DNA from: Thermoanaerobaculia bacterium
GTDB lineage: Bacteria; Acidobacteriota; Thermoanaerobaculia; JALWYX01
Assembly: GCA_027078415.1 (NCBI GenBank)
Contig: JALWYX010000073.1
Location: 1 to 34,810, forward strand
Reading direction: 5' to 3'
Length of the DNA: 34,810 bases
Below, in pieces: positions 7,274 to 14,773 of this stretch. The stretch's first letter is position 1. Every line of letters starts with the position of its first letter. The notes beneath the pieces are model-generated. The model had not been told where the DNA came from, searched no databases, and worked only from the letters and a program-made list of their open reading frames with translations. A program made the translations under genes and the position numbers.

Positions 7274-8221
7274 GTGGCTAAAGTAGGAATTGCTTTGTTA
7301 ACAAGTGTATTAACCAGTTATATACCGGATTACTCACTTATAAACAGGGTTGTATATCAACTTCAGAATGCAGATCCATACGAAATAGTATCCCAAGGTT
7401 TTAACGTAGCGATAATAGATTACTCTCGCGATGGAACGGAAGCAGGCAAATACAGCGTACAAGAGATCTCCTTTATGTCAGATAACGGAGTTATACCTTT
7501 AGCCTATCTTAGTATAGGAGAAGCTGAAGATTACAGATTCTATTGGGATGATCAGTGGAACATATCACCTCCACATTGGTTAGGTAAAGAAAATCCAGAT
7601 TGGCCAGGTAATTACGCAGTTAAATACTGGGAGGAAGAATGGCAAAACATCATTCTTACCTACTTGAATAAAATTATCTTTCAAGGATTCTCAGGAGTAT
7701 ATCTGGATAAAATAGATTCTTTTTACTATTGGAGTGATCCTAACAACGGTGAAGGTTTCTATATTGACGAAAGCGAAGCTGCAGGTGAAATGATAAAATT
7801 TATAAAAACTATAGCCGATTACGCTAGAAATCTTAACCCCAATTTTATAGTTGTACCTCAAAACGGAGAAGAAATTCTCTACTACGACTATAACGGTTCA
7901 CTACTTAATACTATCTCAGGTTGGGGAGTTGAAGATCTTTTTTACTACGAAACTATCCCTGTGAATCAATCTCTCGTAGACAGAAGAATAAATTGGCTTA
8001 CTTTAATAAAAGAATCTGGCAAATTTATCTTTGTAACGGACTACGTAGATGACTCGACAGTTTCGCCGGAGAACACTACACGTATACTCGAGTTTAGAAA
8101 TAAAGCTTTAAGTTACGGCTTTATCCCTTTTATCGCTAAAACAGACAGAGCTTTAGACGAAATCAACTTCCTACCTTTTATACAACCTTCAAATTACCAA
8201 AAGTACGAAGTTGCTCCGTAG
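7274..8221 (+). CDS. TM1410/MJ1477-like putative glycoside hydrolase (GH114-related)
   Basis: The protein resembles the TM1410/MJ1477 family, TIM-barrel proteins related to endo-alpha-1,4-polygalactosaminidase (GH114). Recognisable landmarks in order are YQLQNADP, FNVAIIDYSRDG, PLAYLSIGEAEDYRFYW, PDWPGNYAVKYW, FSGVYLDKIDSFYYW, and late FIFVTDYV and GFIPFIAK. The acidic residues in IDYSRD, GEAEDY and LDKID are typical barrel-end carboxylates. Many relatives are secreted, but no signal peptide is visible here. The frame stays open for about 30 codons upstream without ATG, GTG or TTG, so GTG at 7274 is the first possible start. It has no Shine-Dalgarno. Activity and location remain open: the protein may act inside the cell, or an export signal may have been lost. 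Confidence 0.72.
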   Translation: MAKVGIALLTSVLTSYIPDYSLINRVVYQLQNADPYEIVSQGFNVAIIDYSRDGTEAGKYSVQEISFMSDNGVIPLAYLSIGEAEDYRFYWDDQWNISPPHWLGKENPDWPGNYAVKYWEEEWQNIILTYLNKIIFQGFSGVYLDKIDSFYYWSDPNNGEGFYIDESEAAGEMIKFIKTIADYARNLNPNFIVVPQNGEEILYYDYNGSLLNTISGWGVEDLFYYETIPVNQSLVDRRINWLTLIKESGKFIFVTDYVDDSTVSPENTTRILEFRNKALSYGFIPFIAKTDRALDEINFLPFIQPSNYQKYEVAP

Positions 8222-8257
8222 ATAAATTAATATCCACAAGGATTTTACAACAAATGT

Positions 8258-8278
8258 TTAAGGAATAATCTGCCTTAA
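8258..8278. repeat. Small inverted repeat TTAAGG...CCTTAA
   Basis: TTAAGG at 8258-8263 and CCTTAA at 8273-8278 form a 6-bp stem with a 9-base loop, about 40 bp after the stop of the TM1410-like gene. No T-run follows, so it is not a classical terminator. The same half-sites recur in the larger hairpin about 100 bp further on. Confidence 0.45.
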
Positions 8279-8361
8279 CTGGAGAAGATTTATTAATAAA
8301 CCCCAAATATAGATACTTTTACAATTGCACTCACTCCGTTAGAAAGAGTACAGACAGTTTT

Positions 8362-8399
8362 CCTTAAAGGTGTAAAATTAAGTTTTCCACCTTTTAAGG
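8362..8399. repeat. Strong imperfect hairpin, 15 paired bases, 5-base loop
   Basis: Bases 8362-8368 pair with 8393-8399 and 8369-8372 pair with 8388-8391, with a single bulged T at 8392. After a T/C mismatch, AAAA (8374-8377) pairs with TTTT (8383-8386), closing on the loop TTAAG. That gives 15 pairs in 38 bases. No T-run follows on either strand, so it is not a textbook intrinsic terminator. It may be an mRNA 3'-end stabiliser, part of a small RNA, or a palindromic repeat element. Confidence 0.65.
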
Positions 8400-8599
8400 C
8401 AAGGATTGCAATATAAAAAGGTCGATCCAAACACAAAATTGGTAAACGTAAAGTTATCCTTTTGAGTGAATACCTTTACTTACAGCAAAACGTATAAACG
8501 GACAGATTTTAAGCTACTAATACAAATTTAATTCATATAAACGAAAAAGAGACACCTATACTATTAAAGCGGTTATTTAATCTATTTACAGGCAGTGTA

Positions 8600-10720
8600 T
8601 CATTTGGCAAGTGAATATTTAAGACGCTTGTTGTCTCTTTTTTTCACACCAGGTAAGTAACACTTGTGGTAGTATTCTTTTACCATTCTATCGGATGAGA
8701 AATAGGTAAGGGAGGAGATAAGTGACCAACGCATAATTTTAACCCATTCCTTGGGAAAATTTTCATCGTCACGTCTGAAATATAGAGGAATAACCTCATT
8801 TTCAAGTATGTCGTATAGTTCTTCAGCATCCTTCTCATCTTTATTTTCTTCCTCTCTGCGATCAACACTGAAAATCCATCCGTTCTTACCGTTATAACCT
8901 TCTACCCACCACCCATCAGCCACACTTAGATTAGGAATAGCGTTAGCAGCTGCCTTTTGACCACTTGTACCGCTAGCTTCAAGAGGTGCTTTAGGTGTAT
9001 TGAGCCACAAATCTACCCCTTGAACGAGCATTTTAGCAACTCGCATATCGTAATCTTCTATAAAAAATATTTTTCCAAGAAATTCTTTACTTCTTGATAA
9101 AGAAAAAATATCTTGTACCAATTGTTGTCCTTCCATATCAGCAGGATGTGCCTTACCAGCAAAAATCAGTTTAACTGGCCTTTCTGGATCATTCAAAATA
9201 GTAAGCAATCTTGATTTATCGTGAAATATCAATCCAGCTCTTTTATAGGAAGCAAAACGGCGTGCAAAACCTATGAGCATAGCCTTCTCATCCAACAACT
9301 CTTCAACCGCCTTCAGATCAAAGGGCGAACTTCCGTGTCTGGCGATCTGTCTTACCAACCTTCTTTTTATAAACGCAAGCAGATTTCTTTTTTGTACAAT
9401 ATGCGCTTGCCAGATAGATTTAAGATCTATTTTTGCTAAAAGTAATTCAGCTTTAGAACGCAAAACTACTTCAGGCCAATTCAACCCTACATGCTCATTT
9501 AGAAGAGTATCCACAGATTCTCCTACCCAAGTTTTCAAATGTACTCCATTTGTTATAGGAAATATAGTTTTCTTGGTCTCCTCCAAAAGTTCTCGCCATA
9601 TAACGTTGGAAGTATGAGCATGCACCTTACTAACTCCATTTACAAATTCGGAAGTTCTTATGGCCAAAGCTGTAAGATTCCAATTCCATTTATCGTCTTT
9701 ATAAGAAGCCAAATTCTGTATTTCAGTAAAATCTAAACTATTCTGCTTCAACCACGGACCCAAGTATTTACCTACTATATCGCTACCAAACGTTTCGTTC
9801 CCTGCAGGTACCGGAGTATGTGTAGTAAATACAGTGTTACTAGCAACATTAGCTATTCTATCCTTAATCTCACCATCTAAAGTTGCAATTCTAGCCAGTT
9901 GTAAAAGGGCGCAATGACTTTCATTTATATGAAAACAATCAACATCAATACCTATTAAATCAAGCGCTTTAAACCCTCCTATACCGATAACCATCTCTTG
10001 TACAAATCTCATCTCTCTGTTGTCAATGTACAATATATTAGTTATTGGACGTAGATGAGAAGGATTTTCAGGCACATCGGTATCGAGAAGAATTAATTTA
10101 ACTCTACCTACTTCAGCTAACCACAACCTAACTTTTACACTCTCTTCACCTACAGGTACTTCTATATAAAGATCTTTTCCATATTGGTCAACTATCACCT
10201 TCAACGGCAATCTATAAAAATCGTAATAGGGGTAATGGTGTTGTTGCCTACCAAACTGATCTATAGTTTGATGAAAGTAACCGTTTCTATAAAGCAAACC
10301 AATTCCTATTATCGGTATACCCAGGTCGCTAGCACTTTTTAAGTGATCACCAGCTAAAACACCAAGTCCCCCAGAGTAGAGAGCTAAAGAATGGTGTAAA
10401 CCGTACTCCATAGAAAAATATGCAACTGTGGGGGATTCTAGATTGTTACTTTTAGCCAAATAGTTATCCAGATCGTTTAAAACCTTGCCGTACAAAGAAA
10501 TAAAAGTATCGTTTCCGCTTAGAGCTTTCCATTTTTCGTGATCTGTGTTAATTAGCACTTCCACAGGGTTATGATACATAGCCCAACTGTCTGCATTGAT
10601 TTGAGAAAAGAGGATTTGCGAGTCGCGATCCCAACTCCAACGCAGGTTGTAAGCTATATCGTATATGCGTTTAAATTCCTTTGGCACGTGTAATTCTTCT
10701 ACAATTCTCGAGTTAAACAT
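8600..10720 (-). CDS. glgP: Alpha-glucan phosphorylase (GT35)
   Basis: This cytosolic PLP enzyme releases glucose-1-phosphate from the non-reducing ends of glycogen or maltodextrin. The N-terminal region has VAYFSMEYGLHHSLALYSGGLG and AGDHLKSASDLG. The centre has FTTHTPVPAGNETF and TNGVHLKTW, and the C-terminal half has the PLP-lysine segment EASGTSGQKAAANA (Lys589) followed by LSVADGWWVEGY. At 706 residues it belongs to the shorter bacterial/archaeal subfamily common in thermophiles. The ATG at 10720 follows GGAGATAACG, which lies in the end of the upstream GH57 gene. The intergenic gap is two bases, so the two are co-translated. Its job is glycogen breakdown, paired with the branching enzyme next to it. 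Confidence 0.92.
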   Translation of the reverse strand: MFNSRIVEELHVPKEFKRIYDIAYNLRWSWDRDSQILFSQINADSWAMYHNPVEVLINTDHEKWKALSGNDTFISLYGKVLNDLDNYLAKSNNLESPTVAYFSMEYGLHHSLALYSGGLGVLAGDHLKSASDLGIPIIGIGLLYRNGYFHQTIDQFGRQQHHYPYYDFYRLPLKVIVDQYGKDLYIEVPVGEESVKVRLWLAEVGRVKLILLDTDVPENPSHLRPITNILYIDNREMRFVQEMVIGIGGFKALDLIGIDVDCFHINESHCALLQLARIATLDGEIKDRIANVASNTVFTTHTPVPAGNETFGSDIVGKYLGPWLKQNSLDFTEIQNLASYKDDKWNWNLTALAIRTSEFVNGVSKVHAHTSNVIWRELLEETKKTIFPITNGVHLKTWVGESVDTLLNEHVGLNWPEVVLRSKAELLLAKIDLKSIWQAHIVQKRNLLAFIKRRLVRQIARHGSSPFDLKAVEELLDEKAMLIGFARRFASYKRAGLIFHDKSRLLTILNDPERPVKLIFAGKAHPADMEGQQLVQDIFSLSRSKEFLGKIFFIEDYDMRVAKMLVQGVDLWLNTPKAPLEASGTSGQKAAANAIPNLSVADGWWVEGYNGKNGWIFSVDRREEENKDEKDAEELYDILENEVIPLYFRRDDENFPKEWVKIMRWSLISSLTYFSSDRMVKEYYHKCYLPGVKKRDNKRLKYSLAK

Positions 10721-10722
10721 CG

Positions 10723-12627
10723 TTATCTCCTAACTAAAGGGAAAAGTGCAAAGTCGTCTTCAGCAACAATTTTATTATTAAATAATATATCATCCAAATT
10801 TTTCAAATGTTGTTTGACCCTACTAGTTGCATACTCAGCCGCAGAATTCATAGTTATAAGAAAAGGCCAATCGGAAGCAGAAGCCAGAAGTAGTTGTCTA
10901 AATGCCATACCCTTTAATTTCTTACTTAACTTACCACTCCTTATAAATTCTACAGTTTTCTCCTCAGCTTCTTTTAAAGCAAACCATATCCATCTATTCT
11001 TAGGGTTTGTCCAAACTCTATGATCCCCTCCCTCTCCCCATGAACCTTCTTTTAGCTTAAATTTTAGTTTTTTTTCGGACCTTGAAAGTTCTTCAAGAGG
11101 TGTAGTAGGTATAACGGTATTACCCTTTAAAGCTTTCTCTAACACCTTTTCTAGCCACTTAGGACCTTCATACCACCAATGTCCAAACAACTCAGCATCA
11201 AAAGGGCAAGTAACTATACCATCTTCACATCCGGGTAGGTGTGAAACAAGGTCTATAAAATGATCAGCTTGTTCTTCTATTACCTTCTCTGCATCTTTAG
11301 GCCAGTAAGGCAACTTATCTCCTAAATCAGCTTCAGGATCGGTAACTTTCCATATACGCAACCCTGTTACTTCATGACGCTTGTGAAAATCAAGATAGTT
11401 AGGATTACCTGGATATCCAACAAAGCGAGACCACACTTGTCTAGCAGTGTGAGGTTCACGAGCAAAAACAGCTACATTTGAGTTACCTACAAAAATAGGT
11501 CTTGCCAAAAGCCAACTTTGCTTTTTTATCTCTGCTATCATTTTCTGTTCTATCCCATGGCGTTGTTTATCTTCCAAAAACCAATCTGGAGCATAAGGAA
11601 CCAGAGGCTCTCCTCCCAATATAAGATGCGAATCCACCACTGTCCACAACAAACCTTCTTTCTCTAGAAAAATTTCTACTCCAGCTCTGTATTTCTCACT
11701 AGCTCCTGTTACTTCATGTACCCATTTACCTCCCGGCCTATAGGCACATTCAGGTAACCATATACCTTTAGGTTCAATTCCAAACAGACGTCTATGCAGT
11801 TTGCAACTACCTTTTAAAGCCCATCTAATAGTCTCTTTTCTATGTACAAGCGGTAAGTACAAATGAGAAGCAACAGATGTAGAGCTTTCTATTACCTGTT
11901 TACGAGCAAGGTAAGAGATCAAAGAGATAAGATCTTTGTCAAAAAAAGACCATTTATCCCTTATAGAACACAACTCTTCTTCCCACCAATCTGCTAGAGG
12001 ATGAATTTTTTTTCCTTTAGCTGCTGCATGAAGTCTTGCCTCCAGATAATTATCAACTATACCTTTCACCCTGCTATCCGCTAACTGAGCAGCCAACACT
12101 GGAGTTATAGAAAAAGTTAGTAATTTTCTATGATTTAGCTCTCCTAATCTCCAAATAAAATAAAGAATAGGTATATAACAATGTACAATCGCCTCAGCTA
12201 ACCATTCTTCACCGTGCGGCCATTTACCATACCCTATAACCCACGGAAGATGAGCATGCAAAACGAAAGCTAATCTTCTAGGTGTAATTTCTTTCTCCCC
12301 CGGAGGCCCGAAGATAGGAGGGACATCTAAAGGTTTATGAGGCCTAGGTGCAGGTTGAAAATGTTCTTTAGTCTCTATCCTAAGAGCACCACGTAGAGCT
12401 TTAGAAAAATCTCTAACAATCTCCTTTCTAAAACCTGCTTTTTTTTCTACAGCTAAAAGTTTAACCCATTTCTTTACTGTCCGTTCAGTTATACCAAAAG
12501 CCTCAGCTACCTTTTTAAAGTCTTTTACTTTAAAATAGAGGTCAACTAACTCTCTACGCGCCGTTTCACGAACTTCTTTTCTAGGATGCCGCAGCCTATA
12601 ACGAAATGAGAAATTTCTAATATGCAC
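10723..12627 (-). CDS. GH57 1,4-alpha-glucan branching enzyme with N-terminal helix-turn-helix
   Basis: Residues about 118-634 form a GH57 enzyme of the archaeal/thermophile branching type (DUF1957-containing). RRLAFVLHAHLPWVIGYG opens the catalytic barrel, the nucleophile is Glu293 in GIWLPECAY, and the acid/base is Asp477 in CPFDAELFGHWWYEG. These enzymes introduce alpha-1,6 branches into glycogen. Residues 1-60 are unrelated: they include DFKKVAEAFGITERTVKKWV, a clear helix-turn-helix, followed by a Pro-rich linker (about 85-115). An N-terminal DNA-binding-like domain is not usual for this family. The GTG start at 12627 lies one codon after the TAG of the collagen-like gene and in the same frame, with no well-spaced Shine-Dalgarno, so reinitiation after that stop is likely. 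The downstream glgP starts two bases after this stop. Confidence 0.88.
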   Translation of the reverse strand: MHIRNFSFRYRLRHPRKEVRETARRELVDLYFKVKDFKKVAEAFGITERTVKKWVKLLAVEKKAGFRKEIVRDFSKALRGALRIETKEHFQPAPRPHKPLDVPPIFGPPGEKEITPRRLAFVLHAHLPWVIGYGKWPHGEEWLAEAIVHCYIPILYFIWRLGELNHRKLLTFSITPVLAAQLADSRVKGIVDNYLEARLHAAAKGKKIHPLADWWEEELCSIRDKWSFFDKDLISLISYLARKQVIESSTSVASHLYLPLVHRKETIRWALKGSCKLHRRLFGIEPKGIWLPECAYRPGGKWVHEVTGASEKYRAGVEIFLEKEGLLWTVVDSHLILGGEPLVPYAPDWFLEDKQRHGIEQKMIAEIKKQSWLLARPIFVGNSNVAVFAREPHTARQVWSRFVGYPGNPNYLDFHKRHEVTGLRIWKVTDPEADLGDKLPYWPKDAEKVIEEQADHFIDLVSHLPGCEDGIVTCPFDAELFGHWWYEGPKWLEKVLEKALKGNTVIPTTPLEELSRSEKKLKFKLKEGSWGEGGDHRVWTNPKNRWIWFALKEAEEKTVEFIRSGKLSKKLKGMAFRQLLLASASDWPFLITMNSAAEYATSRVKQHLKNLDDILFNNKIVAEDDFALFPLVRR

Positions 12628-12630
12628 CTT

Positions 12631-13776
12631 CTATTGCCTAGTTACATGCCAAGTAAGCCCCCACCTTTTGCAACTAGGAATCATCTTCTCAGAAGTTGAG
12701 CGTACTTCTATATCAAGTATATACTCTTTACTCACTCCACATCTGGCAGGTATCTGGGTAACTAGATAAACAGGAGTACCATTTATTGAAGTTGAACATC
12801 TGCGCCTTGAATAGAAACAACGCTCCTTCTCACTTGACCAACATAAACATACAATTGCCGAGGTTCCCTCTCCAGGAGAAATAAAATCTATATTTACAAA
12901 AGGAGCCTTACCCCACTTAGTAAAAGGTAAACATCTACGAGCTTCTACCTCAAATCGTAAAGAGAAAAGGTCTATATCTCCCCTCGGGAGTATATGACCA
13001 CTTACAACACCTCTATCGTTTTGTGGATAGCCATCTATAACTGGTACTACCGAACTCCAACTATTAGGAAAATCCTGTTCTCCAAAAGAGTCGTCTCCCA
13101 AAATTCCACACTCCTTGATCTCAGGTAAGGAATCGTCAGTTTCAAGCTTATAAGTTGAATCTTCAGAAATAACGTTTTTATCCCCTTCTCTCGGTAAAAC
13201 ACTTTCAAACAACGGTGTACATATAGCTTCTGCGTTCTCATCGAAACCTGAAACAAAAGAGCCTGCAGGACACATCTGGCCTGCTAACAAAGCGGTTCCA
13301 GGAGGTCCTGGGGGGCCAGGAGGACCTGGAGGTCCCATAGGACCACGAGGACCACGAGCACCTTTTACAACCTGCGGAACAACTTTGCTCTCTTCAACCA
13401 CAGTCACGTGAAAAATATCGTAATCCTCAGGAAGAGGACCTCTGGCAACAGTAAGCAGATAACTACCTTCCTTTATCTTCTCAGGCAATCTAACTATTAT
13501 AAACTCCTTAGAAAAATCTATTATTTCTAAATTGTAAAGTCCCAGTGTTACCAGAGGGTACCCCTCAGGAAACTTTTCATCTGCAATCAAATCTATACCT
13601 TCTATTCTTAAAACACCTTCTTGTTTATCAACAAAAACACTTGTTATAACCAACTGAGGAGGTAAACTGTCTATACCGGATCGATTCTGATTTTCTTCCT
13701 TAGATAGCTGGACATTATCGTTAGCTAAAATAGAAACGGCAACAAACACCCCTAACAAAATAGAAGTTTTTTTCAT
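12631..13776 (-). CDS. Secreted collagen-like protein with IPT/TIG-like domain and Cys-rich C-terminus
   Basis: The ATG at 13776 has AAGGAGGG seven bases upstream and gives a signal peptide, MKKTSILLGVFVAVSILA. Residues about 36-125 look like an IPT/TIG beta-sandwich (PQLVITSVFVD, GVLRIEGIDL, EGSYLLTVARGP). Residues 139-162 are eight uninterrupted Gly-x-Y triplets (encoded 13291-13362), mostly Gly-Pro-Pro, able to form a short collagen triple helix. The C-terminal half has ten cysteines and a segment (GVVSGHILPRGDIDLFSLRF) like pre-peptidase C-terminal domains. Bacterial IPT plus collagen proteins are usually surface or exported structural proteins, and this one may trimerise through the triple helix. 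It heads the operon with the two glucan enzymes, though no functional link is evident. A TTG start further upstream (13809) is less likely. Confidence 0.8.
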   Translation of the reverse strand: MKKTSILLGVFVAVSILANDNVQLSKEENQNRSGIDSLPPQLVITSVFVDKQEGVLRIEGIDLIADEKFPEGYPLVTLGLYNLEIIDFSKEFIIVRLPEKIKEGSYLLTVARGPLPEDYDIFHVTVVEESKVVPQVVKGARGPRGPMGPPGPPGPPGPPGTALLAGQMCPAGSFVSGFDENAEAICTPLFESVLPREGDKNVISEDSTYKLETDDSLPEIKECGILGDDSFGEQDFPNSWSSVVPVIDGYPQNDRGVVSGHILPRGDIDLFSLRFEVEARRCLPFTKWGKAPFVNIDFISPGEGTSAIVCLCWSSEKERCFYSRRRCSTSINGTPVYLVTQIPARCGVSKEYILDIEVRSTSEKMIPSCKRWGLTWHVTRQ

Positions 13777-13849
13777 CTGAACCCTCCTTCTGGGTAAGTT
13801 TAGCAGCAAAAACTAATAAAATAAAGAAAATCGATGGAGGTATCTACAA
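13777..13849. promoter_or_regulatory. 73-bp divergent promoter region
   Basis: This is the only space for promoters of the collagen-GH57-glgP operon (leftward) and the TPR-ArsA operon (rightward). It contains the AAGGAGGG ribosome-binding site of the leftward gene, GGAGGT for the rightward gene, and a central A/T-rich stretch (about 13811-13832) with TAAAAT and TTTATT -10-like boxes. No convincing -35 can be assigned on either strand. Confidence 0.3.
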
Positions 13850-14767
13850 ATGAAAAAATTAACTCTTTTCCTCATACTAACACTGTTTATTTACTCTTTC
13901 CAGTCTAAAGATAACACGTTTCAACAAATAACTAAACTATACGAAAAGGGGAAAATCAGTGAAGCTATAGAAAGGTTGAAGGAGCATCTTCAACAAACTC
14001 CTACCCCAGAAGGATACCTATTGTTGGCAAAATTATACAAAGAGATAGGAGCACTCTCGCTATCTAAAGAAGCTATAAAAAAAGCGATAGAAATGGACCC
14101 TAGTAAATCTGATTATTACTCCTTTTTAGGGTCGTTATACTCTTTTTTAGGTGACTGGGAACAATCTCTAAAGTACTTCGAAAAAAGTGTACAGTTGAAT
14201 CCTCAAGACTTTGCTTCATGGTTTAACATAGGAAATCTATACCTTAGATTTGGGAAACCAGAAGAAGCTATACGAGCTTTTGAGAAGTTCCTTTCTATCC
14301 AAGAGGACGATCAATTTGCATACGTAAATACAGCGTTATCCCTACTGTTTGCAAATAGGGAAAAAGAAGCTCTAGAGATAATAGATAAAGGAATAAAAAA
14401 ACTTAACAATTCAACGTTTCTCAAACATGCACTAGCAAGAATCCTTGCAACAGCTCAAGATGAATCGTTGAGAAATCCAGAAAAAGCCTACACTATAGCT
14501 CATGAAATAGCAACAACAGAACCTTCAGAAGAAGCCCTGCTTACTGTTGGATTATCTTTGGCTTCCTTAGGAGATTTTCAATCAGCATACAAAACAATTT
14601 CAGAAACGATAAAAGTTCTAGAATCCCGAAATATACGCAATGACCTATTACCTTACCTATATTCTCTGCTCGATAAATTTAACAACAATGAAATAGAAAT
14701 AGCTCCTTGGTACAAGTTGAAATATCTATTACCCCAGCACCTTTTAGAGTATAAATTGGGAGATTAG
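13850..14767 (+). CDS. Exported TPR-repeat protein
   Basis: The start has GGAGGT eight bases upstream and a signal-peptide-like N-terminus (MKKLTLFLILTLFIYSF) without a lipobox Cys. The rest is helical with about five or six tetratricopeptide repeats. The clearest are residues 70-100 (DYYSFLGSLYSFLGDWEQSLKYFEKSVQLNP) at positions 14114-14206 and the next at ASWFNIGNLYLRFGKPEEAI. TPR arrays are protein-binding scaffolds, and the ligand is unknown. The stop is six bases before the first ArsA-like gene, so the three genes form an operon. Confidence 0.78.
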   Translation: MKKLTLFLILTLFIYSFQSKDNTFQQITKLYEKGKISEAIERLKEHLQQTPTPEGYLLLAKLYKEIGALSLSKEAIKKAIEMDPSKSDYYSFLGSLYSFLGDWEQSLKYFEKSVQLNPQDFASWFNIGNLYLRFGKPEEAIRAFEKFLSIQEDDQFAYVNTALSLLFANREKEALEIIDKGIKKLNNSTFLKHALARILATAQDESLRNPEKAYTIAHEIATTEPSEEALLTVGLSLASLGDFQSAYKTISETIKVLESRNIRNDLLPYLYSLLDKFNNNEIEIAPWYKLKYLLPQHLLEYKLGD

Positions 14768-14773
14768 AACAAA

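Larger units (their letters stand above)
8222..8599. other. 378-bp non-coding spacer between convergent genes
   Basis: This is the only gene-free stretch above 300 bp. It lies between the ends of the TM1410-like gene and the glucan phosphorylase gene. It contains the hairpins listed separately, several TTAAGG/CCTTAA half-sites, and an open frame of about 36 codons (8300 to about 8410) with no start codon. I see no tRNA, no tandem array, no transposon end and no recognisable protein fragment. Other convergent junctions here are nearly gapless, so its length stands out. Confidence 0.6.

Noticed and set aside
8300-8410. Open frame of about 36 codons in the long spacer, passing through the hairpin
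   Set aside because: No ATG, GTG or TTG start and no recognisable similarity; the length is expected by chance.
13291-13362. GGNCCN-type tandem repeat as a microsatellite or CRISPR-like array
   Set aside because: It is the coding sequence for the Gly-x-Y triplets of the collagen-like protein.
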